Positions 50,436 to 61,495 of a DNA stretch of 64,000 bases are shown here, in pieces. The notes beneath the pieces are model-generated. The model was not told the origin of the DNA. It saw only the letters and a program-made list of their open reading frames with translations, and ran no database searches. How positions within the stretch are numbered: the stretch's first letter is position 1; each line of letters starts with the position of its first letter. The position numbers and the translations under genes are program-made. Source of the DNA: Streptococcus anginosus (lineage in GTDB: Bacteria; Bacillota; Bacilli; Lactobacillales; Streptococcaceae); assembly GCF_900636475.1 (NCBI RefSeq), contig NZ_LR134283.1, forward strand, positions 868,001 through 932,000, given 5' to 3'.

Positions 50436-50478
50436 AAAAAGCGGTCATCCATTCAATTCATGAACGGATTCCCACTTT
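50436..50478 (-). terminator. Terminator of the two-component operon
   Basis: Imperfect stem AAAGTGG..ATCC..TTC / GAA..GGAT..CCGCTTT with a TTTTT tail on the minus strand, overlapping the histidine kinase stop codon. Confidence 0.65.
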
Positions 50479-51854
50479 TAGCTTTCTTTATCTGAGAAAA
50501 AAATTGTAAACCGCATTCGTTTGTCATCAACAGCTTCAAAGAGATAGTGCAAATGATGATTTTCCAAAATCTGTTGCACGATAAAGAGTCCCAGACCTGT
50601 TCCGCCATCTTTGCGGTTACGACTGTAATCCGGACGATAAAATGGCTGAAATATTTGCTGGATTTGCTGTTCATCCAACACATGTTCCGCATCATTTTCA
50701 ATGATTAACTGATTGTCTTTAATCATTAAAAGAATCTCTCCACCGGCTAATGTATAATGGAAAGCATTATCTAGTAAATTTTTAATAGCTTTCAGCAAAT
50801 AAGTCTTGTTGCCATGCACTTGAAGCTCTTCTAACTGTACAGTAAATTGATAGCCTTTCACATCAGCTAACATCTTATAGCTGCTCAAGTTTCCCTCCAA
50901 GAGCTGATTAAGTGAAAATTCTTCCTCTTCCGCTTCTATCCGCATTTCAATTTTAGAAATTGCCAAGATAGACTGTACAAGTTTTGATTGCTCTTCCAAA
51001 ATTTCACGACATTTATGTAGGTATTTATCTTTATCTTTGAAGTCACCAACACCATAAATCATACCATCCACAATTCCCATCATGCTGGTAATCGGCGTTT
51101 TCAGCTCATGAGAAGTCATCCGTAGAAATTCTGCTTTCTCCCGTTCACTTTCAGCAACCTTCTCATTTTCCAATCGCAGCGCTTCAATACTTGTCAAAAG
51201 ATTGTTATACAGACTGTTAATATCTTGAGCGAGAGTGGAAATTTCATCCCGCCCTTTGACAGGACACGCCACATCTGGAGAAAGAGTTGCCATTTTTCGC
51301 GTGCTCTCTGAAATATCTGTAATGCGTTTGGTTGCAAATCGACTATAAAGAAAAGCCACTATACCACCTAACGTTAACGAAAAGAATAAGATATAAGGAT
51401 AAAGACTTAACAACACGTAAGTAGCATCCGATATTGGTTGGAGCGAATATTCCCCACGTAAGGTCAATGTGGTCCCTTCTGCCGTTCTTATCTTCTTGCT
51501 CATACTTTTAGTTTGATTATTCAAACTCATGTCAGAAGGTAAAATTGTTAATTGGAATTCTCCCTTTTCATTAGCTAAATCAATATGTGGATAAATAAGT
51601 TTTCCTTTCGCATCTAATATACTAAACCAGACGCGTGTATTCTTTCGATTGTAGTCACTTAAAAGCTTTCCTATATCATCTGACGGTTTTCCTTGAACTT
51701 GCTGAGCAATCTGAAAGAACTCACTTTTAGCTTCTCGATGCTTGACTTGCTCATAATAAACAGGCATCACAAAATAGAGTGTTGTTAAAACCGTTGTCAC
51801 GACAATAAAAATTATTGTTCCTGTCAAAAGAAAATGCTTTTTAGCAATTCTCAC
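50478..51854 (-). CDS. Sensor histidine kinase
   Basis: 458-residue membrane kinase: helix 1 (about 9-30), extracytoplasmic sensor domain of about 115 residues (31-145), helix 2 (about 146-170), HAMP (about 171-222), phosphoacceptor His249 in RMTSHELKTPITS, and the ATPase domain with NLLDNAFHY (N box) and GGTGLGLFIVQQIL (G2). The sensor domain has no Cys and no recognisable ligand motif. Its ATG overlaps the response-regulator gene by 4 bp. No transporter or target operon is adjacent, so the signal is unknown. Confidence 0.9.
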   Translation of the reverse strand: MRIAKKHFLLTGTIIFIVVTTVLTTLYFVMPVYYEQVKHREAKSEFFQIAQQVQGKPSDDIGKLLSDYNRKNTRVWFSILDAKGKLIYPHIDLANEKGEFQLTILPSDMSLNNQTKSMSKKIRTAEGTTLTLRGEYSLQPISDATYVLLSLYPYILFFSLTLGGIVAFLYSRFATKRITDISESTRKMATLSPDVACPVKGRDEISTLAQDINSLYNNLLTSIEALRLENEKVAESEREKAEFLRMTSHELKTPITSMMGIVDGMIYGVGDFKDKDKYLHKCREILEEQSKLVQSILAISKIEMRIEAEEEEFSLNQLLEGNLSSYKMLADVKGYQFTVQLEELQVHGNKTYLLKAIKNLLDNAFHYTLAGGEILLMIKDNQLIIENDAEHVLDEQQIQQIFQPFYRPDYSRNRKDGGTGLGLFIVQQILENHHLHYLFEAVDDKRMRFTIFFSDKES

Positions 51855-52507
51855 TCTTCTTCTCCTCCAAGTTGATAACCCATACCAGTAATCGTTTTAA
51901 GAGGTATTCCAGGAATTTTTTTCCGAATATTTTTTACATGGTTATCCAAAACACGACTATCCAGTTCGCTATAACCCCAAATTGTATTCATCAATTGATC
52001 CCGCGTCACCAAATGATTTTTTCTTTTAGCTAAAGCTTGGATAATTTCATATTCTTTTTTAGTAGGAGACATTTTTTCTTCTTGCCAATAAACGGTACAA
52101 TCATCAATTGAAACACGCAAGTCTCCAACGACAATCTCTGATTCTGTCACAGTACTCCGGAAAATATTTTCAATGCGTTTCATCAAAATAAGTGGCGAAA
52201 ATGGTTTGGTAACATAATCACTGATAAGGTGATTAAAGCTGACCAGCTGAGTATATTCATCATCTAGTGCAGTTAACATCATAACTGGTACCTGCGACGT
52301 CTTCCGGATTTCCTTCAACACATCCAGACCGCTCATAGAGGGCAACATAACGTCCAAAATGATGAGGTCAAACGATTTTTCCTCAAATTCACGTAGGGCT
52401 TCTGCCCCGTCAAAAACTGGTGTCACCTCATAATGATTTTCTTTCAAAAATTCACAAATCACTTGATTAATCGTAGTGTCATCTTCTACTACTAAAATCT
52501 TATGCAT
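51851..52507 (-). CDS. OmpR-family response regulator
   Basis: 218-residue regulator. Receiver domain with acidic pocket Glu8-Asp9-Asp10, phosphoacceptor Asp52 (LILDVMLPS) and Lys in VTKPF; C-terminal winged helix (about 125-215) with LDNHVKNIRKKI recognition-helix region. First gene of the two-component operon. Promoter: TTGTAA, 16 bp, TATAAT upstream (TATAAT at about 52573-52578). Confidence 0.92.
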   Translation of the reverse strand: MHKILVVEDDTTINQVICEFLKENHYEVTPVFDGAEALREFEEKSFDLIILDVMLPSMSGLDVLKEIRKTSQVPVMMLTALDDEYTQLVSFNHLISDYVTKPFSPLILMKRIENIFRSTVTESEIVVGDLRVSIDDCTVYWQEEKMSPTKKEYEIIQALAKRKNHLVTRDQLMNTIWGYSELDSRVLDNHVKNIRKKIPGIPLKTITGMGYQLGGEEE

Positions 52508-52856
52508 TTCTTACTCCTTAAAATATAGATATAAAATTAAATGACTGCTAATCAATGTAAAGATTACTTTTATTATACAACAAAATAGTGAACTTACAAA
52601 GATTGAACCGTGATGCAGGATAAAAACTTTCTTCCCAAAAAACAAAACATTTTTCAGAAGTCAAACAGACAACCCTAATTGTTAGCGCCACCACCCGCAA
52701 ATCTATTTTTATTGTATCAAAGTCATCTGTTCCCATCCTATCTCGAATCTATTTTTTATCTATTTTTTCATCATAGAACTGATAGCAGCTTTCATTTGTG
52801 AAAACCATTTCATCTCTTTTTGTGTTATAATGAAAGTATCAAATATTTCGAGGTGA
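52508..52856. other. Divergent intergenic region, regulator and lactonase promoters
   Basis: No gene seen. Minus-strand promoter of the response regulator near 52573, plus-strand extended -10 TGTTATAAT (52823-52831) of the lactonase gene. The middle (about 52600-52790) is plain AT-rich sequence without repeats or strong hairpins. Confidence 0.55.
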
Positions 52857-52859
52857 ATG

Positions 52860-53873
52860 ATGACACAAACAGTTTATTTTGGAACTTATACACGTCGTAG
52901 CTCAGAAGGAATTTACAAAGCTGATTTTGATACCAGCACAGGAGAACTGGCAAATTTAACACTTATTGCAAAAGAGCCAAATCCTACTTATTTAGCTTTT
53001 GACAAGCAACAGAACCTATATTCTGTCGGAACTGAACACGGTGAGGGAGGCATTGCAGCCTTTAATAAAGCGGGACAGTTACTCAATCACGTTGTGGCCG
53101 AAGGTGCTCCTCTATGCTATGTGAGTGTAGATGAAGCAAGAAGCCTTGTCTACGGGGCAAACTACCATAAAGGACAAGTATTAGTTTATAGACGACAAGA
53201 AAATGGTAGCCTTAAATTAGTTGATTCTGATGTTCATATCGGCTACGGTCCTCATGAAAACCAAGCTGCTGCTCATGTGCATTTTGCAGATTTAACACCC
53301 GATAAGTATCTGGTTACGTGTGATTTAGGAACTGATGAAGTTGTGACATATGAAATTAGTGATTATGGACGTCTAAATCGATTAGAGACTTATCATGCGA
53401 CACCTGGCGCTGGTCCACGTCATATTGTGTTCCACCCTCACTACAAAATTGCTTATCTTATTTGTGAATTAAACTCTACTATTGAAGTTTTAATTTACGA
53501 TGGAGATGGTCAATTTGAACGCCTGCAAACCATCTCCACTTTACCAGAAGACTTTTCAGAATTTAATGGAACAGCTGCTATTCGCCTATCTGCTGACGGT
53601 CGCTTCCTTTATGGCTCCAACCGCGGGCATAATTCAATCGCTGTTTACAAAGTAGCAGGAGATGGAACACTTGAACTTGTAGAATTCGTACCAACTAATG
53701 GAAAAAATCCACGTGATTTTAATATTACACCAGATCAACAGTATCTTATCGCAGCTCATCAAGATTCAGACAATGCGACGGTCTTCAAACGTGACCCAGA
53801 AACAGGAAAATTAACAGAATTATCACATGATTTCTTTGTTCCAGAAGGTGTTTGTGTTGCTTTTACTCATTAA
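52860..53873 (+). CDS. Lactonase-family beta-propeller protein (Pgl-like)
   Basis: 337-residue seven-bladed propeller of the YbhE/PF10282 lactonase family, whose E. coli member is 6-phosphogluconolactonase. Blade repeats carry the family motifs PTYLAFDKQQNLY, HVHFADLTPDKYLVTCDLGTDEV (shown split: HVHFADLTPD, KYLVTCDLG), GPRHIVFHP and GKNPRDFNITPDQQYL. Two ATGs in a row: the second (52860) is chosen for its spacing of 5 nt from GAGGTG. Monocistronic, with its own promoter and terminator. Confidence 0.85.
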   Translation: MTQTVYFGTYTRRSSEGIYKADFDTSTGELANLTLIAKEPNPTYLAFDKQQNLYSVGTEHGEGGIAAFNKAGQLLNHVVAEGAPLCYVSVDEARSLVYGANYHKGQVLVYRRQENGSLKLVDSDVHIGYGPHENQAAAHVHFADLTPDKYLVTCDLGTDEVVTYEISDYGRLNRLETYHATPGAGPRHIVFHPHYKIAYLICELNSTIEVLIYDGDGQFERLQTISTLPEDFSEFNGTAAIRLSADGRFLYGSNRGHNSIAVYKVAGDGTLELVEFVPTNGKNPRDFNITPDQQYLIAAHQDSDNATVFKRDPETGKLTELSHDFFVPEGVCVAFTH

Positions 53874-53890
53874 TCTCTTCTTAAGAGACT

Positions 53891-53919
53891 AATCCCAATC
53901 GCCTATGGTTGGGATTTTT
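53891..53919 (+). terminator. Terminator of the lactonase gene
   Basis: AATCCCAA / TTGGGATT stem with a 10-nt loop and TTTTT. Confidence 0.85.
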
Positions 53920-54045
53920 AGTTGCCTTATATGCCATCTTCCCAGATTCTATTCATTTGCAAGTAATTGTATTAGGGAGCACGACCGTCTGCTTTAGTCG
54001 CCAATTTTATACCGAACATCACGATACTGACGAAAGGAACCTAAT

Positions 54046-54082
54046 AAAAAGAGACAAGGGAATGAAACCTTGTCTCTTTATT
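54046..54082. terminator. Bidirectional terminator, ezrA end
   Basis: AAAGAGACAAGG / CCTTGTCTCTTT, 8-nt loop, T-runs on both strands; ends ezrA on the minus strand. The 120 bp between the two terminators holds nothing recognisable. Confidence 0.85.
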
Positions 54083-54090
54083 ATTTTAGT

Positions 54091-55815
54091 TTAAAATCGG
54101 ATATTTTCTCGTGTTTTTTCATATGATGTAACAAAACGATTAGTTACACCGGGTTCTACTACATCCAATGCTTGCGAGATCTCCTCAAACGATGCTTGAT
54201 AATCAAAGTCATTTTCAAAAATCTCTAGTGCACGGTTGAAGGCAGTTTGAACTCCTTCATCAAATGAACGATAGCGATTTGAATATTGTAACAATTGCTC
54301 TGTCAAAGTAGCATTTTCAACAATCCGATAAGTCTCATTTTCCAGTTCATTCATATCATTTGTCAAAATCTCTAGCATACGGTTTACTGATTCGATATTG
54401 ACACGATATTGTTCCAATTCTGCTACTAAAGCTTCTGTGTTATCACTTGCAGTAAAGAAAGTGGTCAGGAAGCTCCGTGGAATACCCGGCAAATTGCGTT
54501 TTTCCATATAACGCTTAATCGTGTGCAATTTGTTGATATAAATATTAATTTTTTGTCGAGCATTGGCATCATCTTTTTCAATTTTAGCCAATTTTTCACT
54601 CAGTACTAATTGTTCATCTTCAATTTCTTTCACACGTTTTTGAATGGTTTCAAGATTTTCTTGAAGAACAGAATAAGCCTGTTTTCTTTCTGAAGAATCT
54701 TCAATTGCTTCTAAAACAACATCATCCAAGCTAGAAAGTTCACTTTGAAGTCGACGAACATGATTTGTATCGCTTTCTGTCAAGAGATACAATTTTGAAA
54801 TGCGGGCAATCTCTGTCAAAAGATTTTGATTGTTTTCTTTTGTATGGCCTAAATAACCTGGTAAACTATTGACTAGTTTGACAACTACTTTATGTGACTT
54901 GATTTCACGGTTAAACATGTCATATAAAGCATCCATTTCTTCTTGGATTTGCGTATTTTCATATTGTGCATTGTCCAATTCTAAACTAGCAATGTTTTCA
55001 CTGTTGCGTTTCAAACTAGTATGCAGCTGTTGGAAGCGAGATTCAATATCAGTTTCAATAAAATGATAACCGGATTCCAGTAATTTGCGATGACCAGACT
55101 CCAAATCTTCCAACTGTTCTGGTAACTTTTGATCTAATTCTGATACAAGCTCTGGGATTTTTTCAACAATATGCGTTAAAGCAAGGATGTGATCTTCTGT
55201 TTTATCCAAAATTTCCGCTGCTTCAACAGGATCGCCTGATGAGTTTAAAGTTACAAATTGAGAGAATTCAGATTGAATTTTTTCTAATTGCTTTTCAATC
55301 TCAGGAAGCGCTGAGCCATAACTTTCTGTATCATTTGCCACAGACACTTGCAACTTTTCAAATAAATCCAAAGCATGCAAGACACGACCGCTATTTTTAG
55401 ACTCTTGCTTTTCTAATTCAGCAAGTGCATTACGAATAGCAGTAATATCTTCTTCAATCAAGTCAATTTGGCTCTCAATTTTATCAATACCATGCTTTGC
55501 TTTTAGAAACCGAAACGAATTATTGTAACCTTCCGTTTCAAAGAGGTTATTTTCGATGTCTGCAAAAGAATTTAAAGAAAGATCAACCCATTTTTGATTC
55601 CATTCACGAAAAGCCACTTGACTTTGTCCAATCAAATGCATGTTTTTAACCGCTTCGACTTCATCGTTTACAGGAAGATTATAAAGTTCTTCTTTGCGAT
55701 CTTCTAACTTAGCAAGCAAGGCATCATTTCTTTTTCTTAATAAGACAGCAGTTATGTAAGCAACAATCAAGAGAACTGCTATCACTATGATTAGTATGAT
55801 TAGTCCGTTAGACAT
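54091..55815 (-). CDS. ezrA: Septation ring regulator EzrA
   Basis: 574-residue EzrA: short extracellular start, one transmembrane helix (about 4-25), then a long cytoplasmic spectrin-like coiled-coil (about 26-570). EzrA is a membrane-anchored regulator of FtsZ-ring assembly and connects division with peripheral wall synthesis in cocci. The ATG at 55813-55815 with AAGGAG six nt upstream is chosen over an in-frame earlier start. Downstream of gyrB, the usual streptococcal order. Confidence 0.94.
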   Translation of the reverse strand: MSNGLIILIIVIAVLLIVAYITAVLLRKRNDALLAKLEDRKEELYNLPVNDEVEAVKNMHLIGQSQVAFREWNQKWVDLSLNSFADIENNLFETEGYNNSFRFLKAKHGIDKIESQIDLIEEDITAIRNALAELEKQESKNSGRVLHALDLFEKLQVSVANDTESYGSALPEIEKQLEKIQSEFSQFVTLNSSGDPVEAAEILDKTEDHILALTHIVEKIPELVSELDQKLPEQLEDLESGHRKLLESGYHFIETDIESRFQQLHTSLKRNSENIASLELDNAQYENTQIQEEMDALYDMFNREIKSHKVVVKLVNSLPGYLGHTKENNQNLLTEIARISKLYLLTESDTNHVRRLQSELSSLDDVVLEAIEDSSERKQAYSVLQENLETIQKRVKEIEDEQLVLSEKLAKIEKDDANARQKINIYINKLHTIKRYMEKRNLPGIPRSFLTTFFTASDNTEALVAELEQYRVNIESVNRMLEILTNDMNELENETYRIVENATLTEQLLQYSNRYRSFDEGVQTAFNRALEIFENDFDYQASFEEISQALDVVEPGVTNRFVTSYEKTRENIRF

Positions 55816-55902
55816 GTAAAACTCCTTCAAAATATTACTTGAAAATAATCATGATTATTATATCATAATTTTCTTGGTAAATGTGAATTTTTTCAGATTT
55901 TT

Positions 55903-57861
<1,959 letters not shown>

Positions 57862-58425
57862 CTATATTTTTATAAATTTCTTGAGATTTTCCATATCATC
57901 AAAGAGATAAGTTGCAAAGCCAGCTGATTGACCTGCTTCTGTGTCAATTGAACGATCTCCGATGACTAACCCATTCTCAATCTGATACTTATCTTTTAAA
58001 TAAAGCATTGACTCAGGATTTGGCTTTCTCTTAAAACCACGATTAGAAGTCACAACTTCTGTAAAGTAGCCTGAAATCCCTGTTTTATCAAGAATCTCTA
58101 AAACCTGATCATTCCGATGAGAAATCAGAAAATTACGCCCTCCTTGTGCAACGATATTCTTGAGCAAATCTGCAGCACCTTCAAATAATACTGGATGAGC
58201 TAACTCTCTTGCTTCATTCACTTTATAAGTTTGTAAAAATGCAGGAATGTTGGGCGCAAATTGAGCAACTGCATAGGGAGTTGAAACCTTTAGCGCCTTG
58301 TAAACATCATCATGGGCAGCTTGAATCCCAAAACCAGCTAACGTTTCTACAAATGCAGCCGTTGACGTCTCGTAATTATTGAGGAGAGTCCCCCCTAAAT
58401 CCCAAATATAATCTTGATAATCCAT
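57862..58425 (-). CDS. HAD-superfamily hydrolase-like protein
   Basis: 187-residue HAD-IA protein (phosphoglycolate-phosphatase-like cap). Motif I reads D9-L-G-G-T, so the nucleophile Asp9 is present but the usual second Asp (acid/base, position +2) is Gly. Motif II is LISHRND, motif III Lys is in GFKRKPNPESM, motif IV is GDRSIDTEAG. The same DLGGT motif is known in the streptococcal orthologue next to gyrB. The ATG at 58423-58425 is chosen because motif I then has the usual position; a longer frame starts before the promoter. The TATAAT ends 7 nt before this ATG. Confidence 0.82.
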   Translation of the reverse strand: MDYQDYIWDLGGTLLNNYETSTAAFVETLAGFGIQAAHDDVYKALKVSTPYAVAQFAPNIPAFLQTYKVNEARELAHPVLFEGAADLLKNIVAQGGRNFLISHRNDQVLEILDKTGISGYFTEVVTSNRGFKRKPNPESMLYLKDKYQIENGLVIGDRSIDTEAGQSAGFATYLFDDMENLKKFIKI

Positions 58426-58432
58426 ACCTTTT

Positions 58433-58438
58433 ATTATA
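58433..58438 (-). promoter_or_regulatory. HAD-gyrB promoter, extended -10
   Basis: TGTTATAAT on the minus strand, 7 nt before the HAD start codon. It probably also transcribes gyrB, which follows 12 bp behind. Confidence 0.6.
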
Positions 58439-58503
58439 ACATATTTTTGTAAAAAATGGCTGTTAAAACAGATAGGAAAGCCTATTTTAGACATGAATTT
58501 TCA

Positions 58504-58540
58504 TAAAAAAACTTACTTGGATCATTCCAAATAAGTTTTA
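58504..58540 (-). terminator. Terminator after the PfpI-family gene
   Basis: AAAACTTATTTGG / CCAAGTAAGTTTT stem with a 6-nt loop, then TTTT on the minus strand. Confidence 0.9.
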
Positions 58541-58553
58541 GTATCATAGAGCA

Positions 58554-59102
58554 TCAATCACTATAGACATCATTGTAAAGCATCGCCGTTGCAAGCTGCT
58601 CACTGTCTCCACCTAACTGATGAACCAGCTCATAAGCAAAAGTTAGAGCAGTTGCGGGACCTCGGCTGGTAATCACTTTCCCATCAACAACGACAGTTTG
58701 TTTGATGTAAGTTCCAGTTTCAATATCTGACTCGATACCATCATAACAGGTAAATTGTTTGTTCTTTAAGACTCCTGCACGATTTAGTGCAATCGGTGCT
58801 GCGCAAATGGCTGCTATCCACTTGCCTTCTTCTTGCATCTTTTGTAGAGCTGACATCAAACGATCATCATCTCGCAAATTTGTCGCACCAGGCATTCCTC
58901 CCGGCAGTACCACCAATTCATAATCATCTAACTTTCCAGCCCAAACTTTATCTGCTTGAACTGCGATACCGTGAGAACCTGTTACCGCTTTTTCAAAGCC
59001 AATCATGTCACATAGGATTCCTGCACGGCGAAGAACATCCACAACCGTCAATGCTTCAATTTCTTCAAAGCCATTGGCTAACATAACAGCTACTTTTGTC
59101 AT
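58554..59102 (-). CDS. DJ-1/PfpI family protein
   Basis: 182-residue DJ-1/ThiJ/YajL-like protein. Nucleophilic Cys100 in IAAICAAPIAL at the nucleophile elbow, and the conserved Glu14 that activates it. Family members are reported as glyoxalases or protein/nucleotide deglycases and oxidative-stress proteins; older annotations call them ThiJ. Substrate unknown. 12 bp behind rodA, so probably co-transcribed. Confidence 0.88.
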   Translation of the reverse strand: MTKVAVMLANGFEEIEALTVVDVLRRAGILCDMIGFEKAVTGSHGIAVQADKVWAGKLDDYELVVLPGGMPGATNLRDDDRLMSALQKMQEEGKWIAAICAAPIALNRAGVLKNKQFTCYDGIESDIETGTYIKQTVVVDGKVITSRGPATALTFAYELVHQLGGDSEQLATAMLYNDVYSD

Positions 59103-59114
59103 ACTTCTTCTCCT

Positions 59115-60347
59115 TTATTTTAATTGTTTTAATACTACTTTTTTACGCCTTGTAGGATAATGTGAGCGTTTTTCATCTGATAGATTATTTTGATAGCTCA
59201 TAGAAAGCAAGAGCCCAACCCCGATTAAATTACTGACGATAGAGGATCCCCCTTGCGAAATAAATGGAAGTGGAATCCCTGTCAAAGGCAAAATTCCCGT
59301 CACTGCTCCGATATTTTCAAAAATATGAAAGAGTAACATCATGATAAAACCAGTAGAAATATAGGTGTAAAATTGATTATTTGATTTCAGCGTAATTTTT
59401 AACATACGATAAATCAATAGCAAATACAAGGCAATCACAATCGTTGCACCGACAAAACCAAAATCTTCTGCAATGACAGTAAAAATCATATCACTTTCAC
59501 GTACAGGCACCAATAGATTGGATACATTAAACCCTTGTCCCCAGAGACCACCACTACCAATTGCTATTTGACCTTGTGCCTGTTGATAAGTAGTGGTTTG
59601 AGCGTAGTCAAACGGATTCAGCCAAGCCAAAATACGGTTGATCTGATAGGTTGGCATCCCAATTTGGTGCAAAAAAGCTCGCCCGTCTTTTGAAATGAAG
59701 ATAAGTAAAAAGCCACCGCCTACAACCAGAATGGTCAAAACAACTGGTACAATAATTTTCCAAGACACACCTGATAAGAGGACAATTCCTGAAAAGATTG
59801 CGATAAAGACTAATGCTGTCCCTAGGTCACTCTGCAATGCCAATAAAATCAGAACGGGTAAGGTATAAAGGGCTAACTCAAAAATCAGGAAGAAGTCCAA
59901 TTTAACCGTTCGCTCTCTATCTTTATAACGCTGTAAAAAATTAACAACAACTCGTGACAGCATCAGAATATAAGAAATTTTCATAAATTCAGATGGTTGA
60001 AACAAGGTCACATGTCCTATAGTCACCCAGTTTTTTGCTCCTGTCGAAGCAACTAATTCTGAACTATAAAAAATAAGCGGAAGCACCATCAATGCCAAGC
60101 CAAATACATATAAGTATGGCGTTATTTGCCAAAGAAATTTTGTATTGAATAGCATGATAACCAGACTGATAACTGTTCCTAGAGCAATCCAGGCAATCTG
60201 CTGCCCTACAATTGGCCAAACATTTTTTGGATAATCATGACTAACAGCGATATAAATGGCTACAACACCAATAAAAAGCAAACAAAACACCGGTAATATT
60301 AAACTATAATCCACTCGTGAATCAATCGAGCGTTTTTGATAAGGCAT
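59115..60347 (-). CDS. rodA: RodA-type SEDS peptidoglycan polymerase
   Basis: 410-residue SEDS protein with about ten membrane helices. Family motifs include TGAKNWVTIGHVTLFQPSEFMK (shown split: GAKNWVTIGH, LFQPSEFMK) and VRESDMIFTVIAEDFGF with the catalytic-site Asp, plus LTGIPLPFISQGGSSI at the C terminus. RodA polymerises glycan strands for peripheral (elongation-type) growth with a class B PBP. The position next to gyrB and the PfpI gene is that of streptococcal rodA; FtsW is the alternative. Confidence 0.9.
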   Translation of the reverse strand: MPYQKRSIDSRVDYSLILPVFCLLFIGVVAIYIAVSHDYPKNVWPIVGQQIAWIALGTVISLVIMLFNTKFLWQITPYLYVFGLALMVLPLIFYSSELVASTGAKNWVTIGHVTLFQPSEFMKISYILMLSRVVVNFLQRYKDRERTVKLDFFLIFELALYTLPVLILLALQSDLGTALVFIAIFSGIVLLSGVSWKIIVPVVLTILVVGGGFLLIFISKDGRAFLHQIGMPTYQINRILAWLNPFDYAQTTTYQQAQGQIAIGSGGLWGQGFNVSNLLVPVRESDMIFTVIAEDFGFVGATIVIALYLLLIYRMLKITLKSNNQFYTYISTGFIMMLLFHIFENIGAVTGILPLTGIPLPFISQGGSSIVSNLIGVGLLLSMSYQNNLSDEKRSHYPTRRKKVVLKQLK

Positions 60348-60394
60348 ATCTCCTCCAACATACGTAATAAATGTCAGTCACTTTTAAAGCACTT

Positions 60395-61375
60395 TTATGA
60401 GAAAAAGTATTGAATAATTAAGCTCGATACAGCAACTGCAAACCAAGCAAATGCTCCTGTCAACAACGGCGCTGCGCCTGCTTTTCTAAATTGCCCAAAG
60501 GATACCCTTGCACCAATTCCAGCAAGAGCCATTGCCATAAGCCATTGTGACAAGAACTTTGTTGCAGGAACGAGCGAACTTGGAAAAATCCCAACACTAG
60601 TAACAATAGACGCCACAACAAACCACAAAATAAACCAAGGGAAAATCTTCTTTAAATTGACTTTTTGATGACTGCTTTGTGAGCGTACATATCGGACTCC
60701 TGCAAAGATGAGACAAGCTGGTACAATCATTAAAGCACGACTTAGTTTTACAATCGTTGCCAAATCTCCCGCCGACTGACTGTAAGTGTATCCTGCTGCT
60801 ACAACAGATGATGTATCATTGATAGCGGTTCCTGCCCAAGTTCCAAAAGTTGCATTATTCATATGCATCAGATGCCCTAAAAATGGGAAAATAAAAACTG
60901 CTAAAATGTTAAAGAAGAAAATTGTTGAAATAGATAAAGCGATGTCTTCATCTTTTGCTTCTAAAATCGGTGAAGCTGCTGCAATGGCAGAACCACCACA
61001 AATAGCCGTTCCAAATCCAATTAAAGTGGTTAGAACTTTGCCCATTCCCAACAGACGTCCTACCACATAAGCTGAAATAAAAGCAATCAGTATAGTTAAA
61101 ATGCTAATTTTTAAAGAGGAGATGCCTGTAGCAGAAACCCGACCAATGGACATGCTGAACCCCAGCAAAATAATGGAATATTGCAGTAATTTCTTACCTG
61201 AATAAGCTAAACCAGCATGATAAGTCTTTTTTATATGAAAAAGATTATTGGCTAAAATTCCCAAAAGAATGGCAAAAACGCTGGAGCCAATCAAGGGAAA
61301 GAAATTTCCCAAGACGGTTGCTACTGCCGCTAATACAAAAGCAAAACCAATCCCTGGAAGATATTTTTGATACAT
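60395..61375 (-). CDS. YeiH-family putative exporter (UPF0324)
   Basis: 326-residue polytopic protein with about ten helices, family PF03601 (YeiH, putative sulfate exporter). Conserved GFGTAICGGSAIAAASPIL (about 118-136) and WAGTAINDTSSVVAAGY. Such genes are often linked to sulfonate or cysteine metabolism; no such neighbour is visible here, so the substrate is open. Confidence 0.85.
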   Translation of the reverse strand: MYQKYLPGIGFAFVLAAVATVLGNFFPLIGSSVFAILLGILANNLFHIKKTYHAGLAYSGKKLLQYSIILLGFSMSIGRVSATGISSLKISILTILIAFISAYVVGRLLGMGKVLTTLIGFGTAICGGSAIAAASPILEAKDEDIALSISTIFFFNILAVFIFPFLGHLMHMNNATFGTWAGTAINDTSSVVAAGYTYSQSAGDLATIVKLSRALMIVPACLIFAGVRYVRSQSSHQKVNLKKIFPWFILWFVVASIVTSVGIFPSSLVPATKFLSQWLMAMALAGIGARVSFGQFRKAGAAPLLTGAFAWFAVAVSSLIIQYFFS

Positions 61376-61450
61376 ATTGAACCTTCTTTCTTTGTGTTTC
61401 TATTATAACAAAATTTAAAACTAGCAGCAGAGAAAATCAGTATTTTTAAC

Positions 61451-61479
61451 AAAAAAACTCAGTTTACTTTGAACTGAGT
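61451..61479 (-). terminator. Terminator of dinG
   Basis: Perfect 8-bp stem ACTCAGTT / AACTGAGT, 7-nt loop, TTTTTTT on the minus strand. Confidence 0.9.
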
Positions 61480-61495
61480 CATTCATAAATTGAAG

